DNA of 64,000 nt from CALMFG01 sp963666035 (GTDB lineage Bacteria > Bacillota > Clostridia > Christensenellales > CALMFG01): contig CAXXJI010000006.1 of assembly GCA_963666035.2 (NCBI GenBank), forward strand, positions 124,001-188,000, in the 5' to 3' direction. The first letter of the stretch is position 1. The number at the start of each line of letters is the position of its first letter. The notes under the pieces are model-generated. The model was not told the DNA's origin. It did no database searches and was given only the letters and a program-made list of their open reading frames with translations. This document shows, one piece after another, positions 53,093 to 61,824 of the stretch. A program made the position numbers and the translations under genes.

Positions 53093-53334
53093 GTGCAATT
53101 TTCAGCGTTACCCCCACCGATAAACCGGGAGACACTGACAGAACAGGATCTTTTGCCATGGAAGGTTACATTGATTCGGCAACCAACACGGTATATCTGG
53201 AAGGAACGAATTGGCTGACCAAAGCACCGGACGGATATCAAACGCTGGATATCTATGGACAGATTTTTGATAACACGTTTAACGGATATTTCTACCGCGA
53301 TTACAAACCGGAGTTCTATCTAGCAAAGAAATAA
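53041..53334 (+). pseudogene. 3' part of an unrelated gene fused to the hemolysin III fragment
   Basis: In another frame the same DNA reads VHPIEITDISDSGDVSAIF...GSFAMEGYIDSATNTVYLEGTNWL...LDIYGQIFDNTFNGYFYRDYKPEFYLAKK-stop, about 96 residues. It looks like the end of a secreted or extracytoplasmic protein (beta-rich, many Asp/Thr/Tyr). No start exists. I do not recognise the family. A strong terminator follows, so the natural 3' end is preserved. Confidence 0.6.
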
Positions 53335-53360
53335 GGATTGAAGCAAACCACAGATATTTT

Positions 53361-53404
53361 AAAAGGAGCCTTAAAGAATCATTCTTTAAAGCTCCTTTTT
53401 TTTC
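53361..53404 (+). terminator. Strong terminator after the gene fusion
   Basis: AAAAGGAGC and GCTCCTTTT pair with an inner TTAAAGAA/TTCTTTAA stem, followed by eight or more T. Confidence 0.88.
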
Positions 53405-53427
53405 AGTTAAGCAAAGCGGCCCGGCCC

Positions 53428-53450
53428 AAAATAAAGCACAAAAAGTATAC
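53428..53450 (+). repeat. Dispersed repeat, partial copy 3
   Basis: Only the AATAAAGCACAAAAAGTATAC core matches copies 1 and 2; the GTTTTGATGGA part is missing. Confidence 0.35.
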
Positions 53451-53601
53451 CCTAAATAATATTTCAGTCAATACTAGGTGAATAGGTATAGAGCGGGAAA
53501 CATCAATCGAATAGAGGCAGAGCGGTCATGTGATTGTTTTGTTTTAATTCAAGCAAAAGTAATTTTAAAATACTATCCTTGTGTGAAAAAGTGAAAAATA
53601 T

Positions 53602-53636
53602 AAAACAGCTACTCTCTGAGGGGAATAGCTGTTTTT
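53602..53636 (-). terminator. Terminator of the DeoR gene
   Basis: AAAACAGCTA (53602-53611) and TAGCTGTTTT (53626-53635) pair perfectly; the run of A/T on both sides makes it bidirectional. Confidence 0.75.
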
Positions 53637-53720
53637 AACTACAAAAAATAGAATAGGGAATGCACGTTGGATTTCCAGAAAACGTTTCCAATACACTGCC
53701 CGTTCAAGTCCATAAGCAGT

Positions 53721-54497
53721 TTAATCCAACTGAGGCGCCTGGATGGTTTGAACCCCGAGCGCTGAAAAGGAATCCAATACGGCTTTATTCGCCTCACTGT
53801 CAGTGATAATACAAGATATTTGACTCGGTGAACCGGAAATAAAACTCTGTTTATTCCCTATTTTTGTATGGTCGGCTAAAATGTATTTTTTTCCGGTAAC
53901 GCGCGACAGCATCAACTGATTAATCGCCACCTCTTGCATGGCGGCAGTGGTGAAGCCCTCTTCTACAGTCAGCCCGCTACAACCCAAAAAACATTTATTT
54001 GCGGTCACTAGATTTAAGTTGTTCAGAGCAAATTCGCCAAGCATCACTTCTTTTGGCGGTCGCAATTCACCGCCGGTCAGAATGATATTTATATCTTCAT
54101 TCGAATCGGAAAAAATGGCTTTGCCGTTATTAGTGATTATTGTGACCATTTTGGCTGTGATATATTTTATGGTGAGTAGAGCGGTAGAGCTGCTGTTGAT
54201 AAATATGGTGTCACCGTCAGAGACAAATTGGGCAGCATGACGCGCAATAGCGTGTTTATAGGACATGCCAACCGAATTGATGGAACTCTGTGCGTCTCTG
54301 TTTCTGCGGATTGATGCACCGCCGTAGTATCGCTCAATTAGGTTTTGCTGTTCAAGATAATCAAGATCTCGCCTGATGGTCAAAGGAGAGGTATGCAGCT
54401 CTTCAGCTAACTCGTCCACTTTGACGGAACCATGTTTCTCCAAAGCCTGGTAAATTTTTTTTCGGCGGGTTTCTATGAAATTACGACTGTTTTTCAT
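53721..54497 (-). CDS. DeoR/GlpR-family repressor, probably of the PTS locus (UlaR-like)
   Basis: 258 residues. N-terminal DeoR helix-turn-helix (FIETRRKKIYQALEKHGSVKVDELAEELHTSPLTIRRDLDYLEQQNLIERYYGGA), then the DeoR C-terminal sensor of phosphosugars (GDTIFINSSSTALLTIKYI; ILTGGELRPPKEVMLG; ADHTKIGN). ATG at 54497 is preferred; GAGGAG is 13 bases before it, and ATG 54518 would include that site. Divergent from the PTS operon; UlaR of E. coli, of the same family, controls ulaG and ulaABC in a similar arrangement. Confidence 0.85.
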   Translation of the reverse strand: MKNSRNFIETRRKKIYQALEKHGSVKVDELAEELHTSPLTIRRDLDYLEQQNLIERYYGGASIRRNRDAQSSINSVGMSYKHAIARHAAQFVSDGDTIFINSSSTALLTIKYITAKMVTIITNNGKAIFSDSNEDINIILTGGELRPPKEVMLGEFALNNLNLVTANKCFLGCSGLTVEEGFTTAAMQEVAINQLMLSRVTGKKYILADHTKIGNKQSFISGSPSQISCIITDSEANKAVLDSFSALGVQTIQAPQLD

Positions 54498-54581
54498 GAT
54501 AATGTATGTTCTCCTCATATAACATAGGCCACCAACCATATTGCATAGATACAATCTCGGTGATGTCTACTATTGATTTAA

Positions 54582-54601
54582 TTATATGAACGTTATGAAT
54601 G
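54582..54601. promoter_or_regulatory. DeoR-operator-like box between deoR and the PTS operon
   Basis: TTATATGAACGTTATGAATG. The core TATATGAAC recurs before ulaG (58638-58646) and as GTTCATATAA at 54782-54791. Confidence 0.5.
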
Positions 54602-54692
54602 ATTGTCAAGGGGAATAGTTACTTTATTTTCCGAAAATGAATATATTTTAAGGATTTAGGTAAGAATATAATCAATAGATTTATAAAAATAC

Positions 54693-54721
54693 TTGTACAG
54701 CTAAATAGATAATGGTACAAT
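54693..54721 (+). promoter_or_regulatory. Promoter of the EIIA/propeller/EI/HPr operon
   Basis: TTGTAC (54693-54698), 17-base spacer, TACAAT (54716-54721). The operator-like GTTCATATAA lies 60 bases downstream. Confidence 0.6.
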
Positions 54722-54781
54722 GAATAACAATCAAATATATATGAATAATAGTCATTTAAATTGCCAATATAAGAATATAAA

Positions 54782-54791
54782 GTTCATATAA
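54782..54791. promoter_or_regulatory. DeoR-operator-like box, inverted copy
   Basis: GTTCATATAA is the reverse complement of TTATATGAAC found at 54582 and 58637. It lies between promoter and first gene, where repressor binding would block transcription. Confidence 0.45.
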
Positions 54792-54859
54792 TTCGTAAAA
54801 TAGTAATTAATGGAACAATTGTGGATATTCAGCATACAAACTTAAGGGAGATGAGAACA

Positions 54860-55351
54860 TTGCTTAAAGAGCTTGTAGAGAAAAATCGTTGCTTATTCCT
54901 GGATCGGGCAGAGAACTGGCAGGAAGCAATTCGTTTGAGTTGCCAGCCGTTGGTTGCAGACGGAACGGTTGATGAAACGTACGCGGATGAGCTAATTGAA
55001 AACGTAAACAAACACGGCGCCTATATTGTGTTGATACCGGGATTTGCCATGCCGCATTCCATGGAAGGCTCTAAGAGAGCAAATGGTACAGGTATTTCAT
55101 TTATGAAACTAAAAGAGCCGGTGCATTTTGAGCCGGGAGATCCGGAAAAAGATGCGTCCGTGTTTTTTACACTGGCGGCAACGGATTCTGATGAGCATTT
55201 GAAAAATATGCGGCGTTTGTTTACGGTGCTTTCTAATGAAGACTTGCTTGTTGAGCTATCAGAGGTTGAAAGCACTGAAGATCTTTTGAGTCTTCATAAA
55301 AAGTATAACGATCAACCTGATGAGGAAACGGAAGGAAAAGAGACAACATGA
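54860..55351 (+). CDS. PTS EIIA component (mannitol/ascorbate type, UlaC-like)
   Basis: 163 residues. The phosphorylated His66 lies in IPGFAMPHSMEG; ENWQEAIRLSCQPLV at the N-terminus and DEHLKNMRRLFTVLSNEDL at the C-terminus are family signatures. TTG at 54860 is chosen because AGGGAG (54845-54850) sits nine bases before; GTG 54821 and ATG 54851 lack proper spacing. First gene of a four-gene operon and overlaps the next by four bases. It should pass phosphate from HPr to the EIIB protein encoded further on. Confidence 0.9.
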   Translation: MLKELVEKNRCLFLDRAENWQEAIRLSCQPLVADGTVDETYADELIENVNKHGAYIVLIPGFAMPHSMEGSKRANGTGISFMKLKEPVHFEPGDPEKDASVFFTLAATDSDEHLKNMRRLFTVLSNEDLLVELSEVESTEDLLSLHKKYNDQPDEETEGKETT

Positions 55352-56388
55352 ATATTACGAAAAAGCGTTTGGATGATATGGAACGGTGCTATTGTACTGG
55401 ACACGTTACAATCGACGGCGCGCTTTTTGCGATGTTTGCCAGCGAACAGATTGGAGGAGCCTGCTATGCCTACACCGGACGCGATTTGACTGAAAAGGAG
55501 ATCGTATGGGACAATGCAGGGGGAACGATGTCCATCGTTGAAATACCCGGAACAAACGGCCAGTTCTTGGGTGTGCAGAATTTTTTTCCCGGATTTCAAG
55601 CTGAAAACGCAAAGATTGTTTGGGGGGAGAGGGATTCCGAAAATGGATGGCAGATAAAAGACTTTCTGTTTTTGCCCTATGTGCATCGCTTTGATATACT
55701 TTCAACCGGAGGCATTAATTACTTTGTGGCGGCAACACTTTGCGGATCCAAAGCTGAGCGTGAGGATTGGTCGGATCCTGGAAGAATATATGCGGGTGTA
55801 CTGCCCGATACGCCTAAACAAGAAATGACGATTACCCCGATACTAAAAGGCTTGGTGAAGAACCATGGTTACTGCAGAGGCAGAATAGACGGAAAGATGA
55901 GCGGTATTTTCGCCTGCCAAAGCGGTATATATGCAGTCGTTCCGCCTGAAGCGCCGACCGAGGAATGGACCACGCATCACCTGCTGGATGCTTTTATCAG
56001 CGATGCTGCAATATATGATTTGGACGGCGATGGGCAGGATGAAATTGTAACGATTGAACCTTTTCACGGCAACCGTATCAACATATATCATAAAGAGAAC
56101 GATAGATATCGGATTGTATATACCTGTCCCGGAGAATATAAATTTGCTCATGCAATTTGGGCCGGTAAATTGAGAGGAAAGCCGGCAGCTTTACTGGGAA
56201 TGCGGCGTTTGGACGCTGAGCTTGTGCTGATAGAATATGATGAAAAAAGAGGTTCATATCAAACATCTCTCATCGAAGAGGGTAGCGGGCCGAGCAATGT
56301 TGCTGTTATATCGCAAGAAAGCCGAGATATTATACTTTGTGCAAACAACAGTGTTCATGAAGCGGCGGTATATTTTGTGACCGACTAG
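55348..56388 (+). CDS. Cytoplasmic beta-propeller protein of unknown function
   Basis: 346 residues without signal peptide or membrane segment. The sequence has repeated beta-rich units of about 50 residues; one contains a calcium-type FG-GAP/VCBS motif (AIYDLDGDGQDEIVTIEPFHGNRINIY). Others are IVEIPGTNGQFLGVQNFFPGF, HRFDILSTGGINYFVAATLCGS and FAHAIWAGKLRGKPAALLGMRRL. Such proteins are usually five- to seven-bladed propellers. Overlap with EIIA (ATGA) and position before EI tie it tightly to the PTS. It might be a lactonase, hydrolase or regulator of the system. I do not recognise the family, so no function is assigned. Confidence 0.8.
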   Translation: MNITKKRLDDMERCYCTGHVTIDGALFAMFASEQIGGACYAYTGRDLTEKEIVWDNAGGTMSIVEIPGTNGQFLGVQNFFPGFQAENAKIVWGERDSENGWQIKDFLFLPYVHRFDILSTGGINYFVAATLCGSKAEREDWSDPGRIYAGVLPDTPKQEMTITPILKGLVKNHGYCRGRIDGKMSGIFACQSGIYAVVPPEAPTEEWTTHHLLDAFISDAAIYDLDGDGQDEIVTIEPFHGNRINIYHKENDRYRIVYTCPGEYKFAHAIWAGKLRGKPAALLGMRRLDAELVLIEYDEKRGSYQTSLIEEGSGPSNVAVISQESRDIILCANNSVHEAAVYFVTD

Positions 56389-56421
56389 ACCGTGCTATTT
56401 GGCATAAGAAAGGAAAGATTG

Positions 56422-58134
56422 ATGACATATAACGGTACAATTTTATCAAAGGGAATTGCGATTGAATCGGCTTATTTGTATACATCATATCATGTTATCC
56501 CAGACAAAAAGACAATCGCCGATGATGAAAAAGCCCAAGCGGTCGGCCGCTACGAAAAAGCGAAGGCGACCGCGAGCAACGAACTTGAGAATATTCGCGC
56601 ACGCCTGGACGATGCTGATAAAGCGAAAATATTCACGGCGCATATTGATATCATTGAGGATGAAGCAATTGATGATGAGATTCGAGAGAGCATAAACGCT
56701 GAAGGTTATGCTGAGGATTGGGCGATATACAGCGCGTACGAAAAATACATCAAGATATTGGGCGGAGTAGAAGACCCGATGATACGGGAGAGAGCTGCTG
56801 ACCTTAATGATGTTGAAAAACGCTTATTGAGATGTCTGGCGGGTATTCCGGAAAAACGGTTAGAAAAACTGGATCAGCCGATTGTGCTGGTGGCGCATGA
56901 TTTAAATCCTTCTGACACAGCCATGCTGGATCGGGAAATGGTGCGAGGCATAGTAGTGGAAAAAGGAGGTGCGACATCGCATAGCGCAATTATCGCCAGA
57001 AGCTACGGTATACCGCTGCTTTGTGTGGAAAAAGCTATGCAGATGATTGCGCCTGACAATTTATTGATTGTGGATGCGTTGGATGGTGTTTTATATATTA
57101 AACCGGATATGGCAACGCTGGTTGATTACGAAAAAAAGCGTGGCAGATGGAAGGAACATATCAACGATGTTAGCCGTTATCTTTCGGTTCAGCCGGTGTG
57201 TACGGATGGCACGAAGGTGGATATTGAGCTTAATATCGGCTCTGCAAAACCGGAGGAGATGGGAAATGCTGAATATACCAGCGGTGTAGGGCTGTTTCGA
57301 ACCGAGTTTATTTATATGGAATGCAATACCCTTCCGACTGAGGATAGACAGCTTGAAATCTATAAAAGCGTTTTAAGTCGCTTTGAAGGAAAACCTGTTA
57401 CACTGCGCACCCTTGATATTGGCGGCGATAAGGTGCTGGAATGCCTTAAGCTGCCGATTGAGCAGAATCCTTTCCTTGGGAAAAGAGCATTGCGCCTTTG
57501 CTTTGACCATTCAGACATCTTCAAAACACAGTTAAGAGCCGCGCTGCGTGCATCTGCCTATGGAGACTTAAGGCTGATGTTTCCTATGGTGTCCAGTATG
57601 GATGATTTCTATCGTGCGAGAACGATAGTGGATGAAGTGAAAGAGAATCTAAGGGAAGCACACATTTCGTTTAATGAGAAGATTAAGCTGGGGATTATGA
57701 TTGAAATACCTGCAATCGCATTATTGGCGGACCATATTGTGAAAGAGGTTGATTTTGCCAGCATTGGTACTAACGACCTAACGCAGTATTTCCTCGCGGT
57801 TGACCGTATGAACACAAGCGTATCGAACTATTATCAAAACTATCATCCAGCGCTTTTCCGCCTTATCGCATATGTTGCCCGTGAATTCAAAAAGGCAAAT
57901 AAGCAATTGAGCGTATGCGGTGAGCTGTCCAGCGACCCGCTGGCGGCTGCGGTCTTTATTGGGTTGGGGATAAGGAAATTATCGATGAGCGGCGCCTTTG
58001 TGGCGGGTATTAAGAAAATGATCTGCAGCATGAACACAGCGGATGCTGAAGAAATTGCCAAGCATATACAGGATTTCCCTACAGCCAAGCATGTGGAGAA
58101 TTACCTGAAAGAAATGCTATCGGAATTTATATAA
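56422..58134 (+). CDS. ptsI: PTS enzyme I
   Basis: 570 residues, full length. N-terminal HPr-binding/phosphohistidine domain with the active-site His in GGATSHSAIIARSYGIPLL; C-terminal PEP-binding barrel with GLFRTEFIYM, TLRTLDIGGDK, LMFPMVSS, FASIGTNDLTQYFLAVDR and CGELSSDPLAA. Transfers phosphate from PEP to HPr. ATG at 56422 has AAGGAAAG upstream; the 10-residue extension from 56392 is unlikely. Usually EI is a housekeeping gene beside ptsH alone; here it is in the same operon as an EIIA and an unknown propeller, so it may be a dedicated copy. Confidence 0.95.
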   Translation: MTYNGTILSKGIAIESAYLYTSYHVIPDKKTIADDEKAQAVGRYEKAKATASNELENIRARLDDADKAKIFTAHIDIIEDEAIDDEIRESINAEGYAEDWAIYSAYEKYIKILGGVEDPMIRERAADLNDVEKRLLRCLAGIPEKRLEKLDQPIVLVAHDLNPSDTAMLDREMVRGIVVEKGGATSHSAIIARSYGIPLLCVEKAMQMIAPDNLLIVDALDGVLYIKPDMATLVDYEKKRGRWKEHINDVSRYLSVQPVCTDGTKVDIELNIGSAKPEEMGNAEYTSGVGLFRTEFIYMECNTLPTEDRQLEIYKSVLSRFEGKPVTLRTLDIGGDKVLECLKLPIEQNPFLGKRALRLCFDHSDIFKTQLRAALRASAYGDLRLMFPMVSSMDDFYRARTIVDEVKENLREAHISFNEKIKLGIMIEIPAIALLADHIVKEVDFASIGTNDLTQYFLAVDRMNTSVSNYYQNYHPALFRLIAYVAREFKKANKQLSVCGELSSDPLAAAVFIGLGIRKLSMSGAFVAGIKKMICSMNTADAEEIAKHIQDFPTAKHVENYLKEMLSEFI

Positions 58135-58165
58135 AAGCTTATATTACCTCGGAGGATATATAACT

Positions 58166-58438
58166 ATGTATAATAAATCAACGCTTATAAAAAACAGCAG
58201 TGGATTGCATGCCAGACCAGCATCTGAATTTATTGCATGCGCCAAGCAATTCGATTCGAAAATAACAATTGGTCGAAAGGACAGCGAGGAAAACGCCAAC
58301 GCAAAATCCATCATTATGCTGCTTTCCTTAGGCTTAGGCAAAGGAGAAACCGTTGAGATTTGCGCAACCGGTGAAGATGAAACGAAAGCGGTTGATATGC
58401 TGATTGAACTGATCGAATCAGGATTTGGAGAAATATGA
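58166..58438 (+). CDS. ptsH: PTS phosphocarrier HPr
   Basis: 90 residues. Active-site His15 in SGLHARPAS; the regulatory serine site is present as Ser48 in NAKSIIMLLSLG, so HPr kinase could phosphorylate it. Strong GGAGG before ATG. Thirty-one bases after EI. Together they give the locus its own phosphate supply. Confidence 0.95.
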   Translation: MYNKSTLIKNSSGLHARPASEFIACAKQFDSKITIGRKDSEENANAKSIIMLLSLGLGKGETVEICATGEDETKAVDMLIELIESGFGEI

Positions 58439-58560
58439 TATATTATTAGATAAAATAAATCAATATATTATAAAAGTCCATATAAAAATTCATAAAAAAC
58501 AATTAAATCGACATTTACCTATCTAAAAGTAAATAAATTTACACTTTAGCAATAAAAATG

Positions 58561-58589
58561 TTGCAATAATGTTTTTATGATGCTATAAT
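58561..58589 (+). promoter_or_regulatory. Promoter of the ulaG operon
   Basis: TTGCAA (58561-58566), 17-base spacer, perfect TATAAT (58584-58589). Confidence 0.8.
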
Positions 58590-58605
58590 CAAAAAATAAT
58601 AGCAC

Positions 58606-58650
58606 AAATGAACGTTTAAATGTTCGTAATAGCTAATTATATGAACATAT
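58606..58650. promoter_or_regulatory. Double operator before ulaG
   Basis: AAATGAACGTTTAAATGTTCG (58606-58626) is a near-perfect inverted repeat of GAAC/GTTC half sites, and TTATATGAACATAT (58637-58650) repeats the box found beside the DeoR gene. Both lie just after the -10, as expected for repression. Confidence 0.65.
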
Positions 58651-58709
58651 GTAATTTTATTCAACTTAAATGTATTTAAACAATGCTTAAAGTGAGGGGC
58701 ACAAGCGTA

Positions 58710-59774
58710 ATGAGTCAAATAGATCAAATAACAAGAGAATCTTGGATACTAAGCAGTTTTCCTGAGTGGGGAACATATTTAAACGAAGAGATAGAAGCAA
58801 CCGAAGTTTCGACTGGAACCGTATCGATGTGGTGGCTGGGATGTACGGCAGTTTGGCTGAAATCGGCATCGGATACGAATATTGTTGTTGATTTTTGGGT
58901 CGGAAATGGGAAAAGAACACAACAAACCAAGTATATGAAAACCTATCATCAGATGGCCAATATGTGTGGCGGCCGGATGATTCAGCCGAACAGAAGAGCC
59001 GTGCCGGTTGTGCTCGATCCATTTGCCATTACGAATCTTGATGCAGTTATTTCTACACATTATCATGCGGATCATATGGATATCAATCTGGCGGCTGCGG
59101 TGATGCAAAACATCAAGGAAAATATTCCTTTTATCGGTCCCCAATACTGTGTGGATCTTTGGATAAAATGGGGAGTTCCAAAAGAGCGTTGTATCGTGGT
59201 AAAACCTGGTGACTGTATTAAAGTTAAGGATATTGAAATCGTAGTTCTTGATTCGTTTGACCGCACCTGCTTGGTGACGGCTCCGCCTGAAGGCGAGTTG
59301 GATGTAGATACACTGAAAGATATGGATTTAAAAGCTGTGAATTACTTGATTAAAACATCAGGCGGTAATGTCTATCACAGTGGTGATTCTCACTATTCAA
59401 ACTATTACGCCAAGCATGGCAACGACCATAAAATCGACGTGGCATTTGGTTCTTACGGAGAGAATCCGAGAGGATTAACTGATAAGATGACATCCAGTGA
59501 TATTTTACGTATGGCAGAATCCCTGAACACAAAGGTGATGATTCCGTTGCATTATGATATTTGGACAAATATGATTGCAGACCCTATGGAAATTATCGCA
59601 CTGTACGACATGCGCAAATATCGATTGCAATATACGTTTGAGCCGTTCATTTGGCAAGTTGGCGGCAAGTATACATTCCCTGAGGATGTGGGTAAACGGG
59701 AATATCATCATAGACGTGGTTTTGAAGACTGTTTTACACATGAACCAAATCTTCCCTTTAAGTCGGTTTTATAA
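58710..59774 (+). CDS. ulaG: L-ascorbate-6-phosphate lactonase
   Basis: 354 residues, the same length as E. coli UlaG, and similar through its whole length: ESWILSSFPEWGTYLNEEI, MWWLGCTAVWLKS, VDLWIKWGVPKERCIVVKPGD, YHSGDSHYSNYYAKHGN, GSYGENPRGLTDKMTS and GFEDCFTHEPNLPFKS. The metallo-beta-lactamase metal site is STHYHADHMD. Hydrolyses L-ascorbate-6-phosphate (or a similar sugar-lactone phosphate) in the cytoplasm. ATG at 58710 follows GAGGGG; an earlier ATG at 58683 would add nine residues. Regulated with the upstream operators. Confidence 0.95.
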   Translation: MSQIDQITRESWILSSFPEWGTYLNEEIEATEVSTGTVSMWWLGCTAVWLKSASDTNIVVDFWVGNGKRTQQTKYMKTYHQMANMCGGRMIQPNRRAVPVVLDPFAITNLDAVISTHYHADHMDINLAAAVMQNIKENIPFIGPQYCVDLWIKWGVPKERCIVVKPGDCIKVKDIEIVVLDSFDRTCLVTAPPEGELDVDTLKDMDLKAVNYLIKTSGGNVYHSGDSHYSNYYAKHGNDHKIDVAFGSYGENPRGLTDKMTSSDILRMAESLNTKVMIPLHYDIWTNMIADPMEIIALYDMRKYRLQYTFEPFIWQVGGKYTFPEDVGKREYHHRRGFEDCFTHEPNLPFKSVL

Positions 59775-59898
59775 AAGAGTGGATGAAGCTTTGAACGTAT
59801 ATGAAGCGGATTGTGGTTTCTTGTGTAAAAATTTATTCATGAGCATTATATATTGATAGTTAATATATAATAGAAAAAGAAAAAGAAGAGGTGGTATT

Positions 59899-61368
59899 AT
59901 GAATGTCTTACTGACTGTATGGAGTTATTTTGCAGTAAATATACTCCAACAACCTGCATTTTTCATCGGGCTTATGGTCATAATCGGCAGCGCACTGCTT
60001 AAAAAGCCGTTTCATGAAATCGTTTCAAGCTTTATTAAAGCGGTAACGGGTTACATGATTCTTTCTGTTGGTGCGGGGGGGCTTGTGTCAAAGAGCCGTC
60101 CGATTCTTGTTGGCCTTAGAGACAAATTCGATTTGAATGCGGTGATTATTGATCCGTACTATGGACAGAGTGCTATTAACGCAGCGCTTGAAGACATTGG
60201 CAGATCGTTTTCACAAGTAATGTGGCTGTTGCTAATCGCATTTGTCTTCAACATTCTTTTGGTTGCGTTCAAGAAGGTAACAAAAATACGTTCGGTTTTT
60301 ACAACAGGGCATATTCAAGTACAGCAATCTGCGATTGCGTATTGGATTATCCTAGTGTGCTTCCCGCAGCTTGGTGAAACTCCAATCTTAATCCTCATGG
60401 GTATTCTGCTCGGAACCTACTGGGCCGTTGGTTCAAATCTGACTGTTGATATCACGCAAGATCTATCAGACGGCGGTGGTTTCTGTATCGCGCATCAACA
60501 AATGTTTGCGATTAAACTTACTGAGATGGTTGCACCTAAGATCGGCGGAAAGAACAAAAAACGTCTTGAAGACTTGAAACTACCTGGTTGGACATCAATA
60601 TTCAATGAAAACGTTGTTGCGACTACATTGGTAATGTTGATCTTCTTTGGTGGGATCATTCTCTTCCTTGGAAAAGACTTCCTGATTGCTCAGGGTTTCT
60701 TGAAGGAGGGGGAAAGCTTTCTATTTTACATCATTACGTTTGCACTACAGTTTGCAGTCTATTTAACAATTTTGCAATTAGGTGTTAGAATGTTTGTGTC
60801 CGAGTTGACTCAATCTTTCCAGGGTATTTCACAGAAATTACTGCCTGGCGGACTTCCGGGCGTGGACGTTCCTGCTGCATATGCTTTTGGACATCCTAAT
60901 GCCATTACACTTGGATTTATCTCAGCAGCGATTGGACAGTTTATTGCTATCTTAGGCCTGATCGTATTCAATAGCCCAATCCTCATTATTGCAGGATTTG
61001 TACCCATGTTCTTTGGCGATGGTACTTTGGCTGTATTTGCAAACTTTAAAGGCGGCATCAAAGCGGCAATCATTATTCCGCTGGTATCGGGCATCATAGC
61101 TGTGCTTGGCAGCGCTGCTTTTGCAGGTTTCCTAGGGCTTGCACCATATGGTGGATTCAATGGACTGTTTGACTGGGTTACCGTATGGTATGGCTTTGCG
61201 TTCCTGATGAAGTACTTGGGATATATCGGCGTTGGAATTATTGTTGTGGTATTGCTTGCCATTCCACAAATTCAGTATGCACGGCGTAAAGATACTTACT
61301 TCTTGGTCACAGAAGATTATGAAAAGTATAAAGAAGTCATGAAAGAAAAAGCTGCTGAAAGTAAGTAA
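59899..61368 (+). CDS. ulaA: PTS EIIC, ascorbate-specific type
   Basis: 489 residues, about ten to twelve membrane segments. UlaA/SgaT-family landmarks: FIGLMVIIGSALLKKPFHEIVSSFIKAVTGYMIL, GHIQVQQSAIAYWI, DGGGFCIAHQQMFA, LPGGLPGVDVPAAYAFGHPNAITLGFISAAIGQF and LGLAPYGGFNGLFDWVT. Membrane channel and sugar-binding unit of the PTS. AGAGGTGG precedes ATG. Follows ulaG after 124 bases without terminator. Confidence 0.95.
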   Translation: MNVLLTVWSYFAVNILQQPAFFIGLMVIIGSALLKKPFHEIVSSFIKAVTGYMILSVGAGGLVSKSRPILVGLRDKFDLNAVIIDPYYGQSAINAALEDIGRSFSQVMWLLLIAFVFNILLVAFKKVTKIRSVFTTGHIQVQQSAIAYWIILVCFPQLGETPILILMGILLGTYWAVGSNLTVDITQDLSDGGGFCIAHQQMFAIKLTEMVAPKIGGKNKKRLEDLKLPGWTSIFNENVVATTLVMLIFFGGIILFLGKDFLIAQGFLKEGESFLFYIITFALQFAVYLTILQLGVRMFVSELTQSFQGISQKLLPGGLPGVDVPAAYAFGHPNAITLGFISAAIGQFIAILGLIVFNSPILIIAGFVPMFFGDGTLAVFANFKGGIKAAIIIPLVSGIIAVLGSAAFAGFLGLAPYGGFNGLFDWVTVWYGFAFLMKYLGYIGVGIIVVVLLAIPQIQYARRKDTYFLVTEDYEKYKEVMKEKAAESK

Positions 61369-61400
61369 TGGGAACAAAACAAATTAGGGAGATGTAAAAA

Positions 61401-61709
61401 ATGCTTAATATTATCGTAGCGTGTGCTAATGGGGCAGGCTCAAGTCTGATGCTGAAAATGAAAGCGGAGCAAGTGTTGAAGAGCTTAGGCATTGATGCAA
61501 AGATACACCATTGTGCGATATCGGAGGGAAAGGGGCTTGCTCCAAGATACGATTTGGTATTTACAGCTCTGAATTTTGTGAACATGTTTGACTCAGCAGT
61601 GGAAAAGGGCATTACGGTTATTGGGATTAAAAACGTGATGTCCGACAAGGAAATAAAGGAAAAATTCATGGAAACCGATTTGTATAAGCGTATTTCGGAG
61701 AAATCATAA
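61401..61709 (+). CDS. ulaB: PTS EIIB, ascorbate-specific type
   Basis: 102 residues. The phosphorylated cysteine is Cys8 in VACANGAGSS; the GID-AKIHHCAISEG region and FTALNFVNMF fit the UlaB/lactose-type fold. Accepts phosphate from EIIA and hands it to the sugar in EIIC. GGGAG precedes ATG, 32 bases after ulaA. Confidence 0.93.
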   Translation: MLNIIVACANGAGSSLMLKMKAEQVLKSLGIDAKIHHCAISEGKGLAPRYDLVFTALNFVNMFDSAVEKGITVIGIKNVMSDKEIKEKFMETDLYKRISEKS

Positions 61710-61748
61710 AACATTTACAGTTGACGGTTGGTGAATTGAGTTAAGCGA

Positions 61749-61802
61749 TTTTACCCAAAGTGTATCGAGCTTTTGAGATGCTTGATTATGCTTTGGGTAA
61801 AA
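61749..61802 (+). other. Large inverted repeat between ulaB and the MBL gene
   Basis: TTTTACCCAAAG (61749-61760) and CTTTGGGTAAAA (61791-61802) give a 12-bp perfect stem; GCGA (61745-61748) and TCGC (61806-61809) extend it with a 3-base bulge. Loop about 30 bases. No T-run on the coding side. Probably an mRNA processing or attenuation element that separates expression of the transporter from the last gene. Confidence 0.6.
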
Positions 61803-61824
61803 AAGTCGCAGAAGGAGAAATCGC

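Larger units (their letters stand above)
53405..53720. other. Intergenic region downstream of the DeoR gene
   Basis: About 315 bases. It contains a short match to the dispersed repeat (53428-53450, AAAATAAAGCACAAAAAGTATAC) and a bidirectional terminator at 53602-53636. Otherwise nothing recognised. Confidence 0.4.

Noticed and set aside
53670..53692. Possible CcpA (cre) site AGAAAACGTTTCCA
   Set aside because: It deviates from the cre consensus at the first base and lies downstream of the convergent gene ends, where it would not control a promoter.
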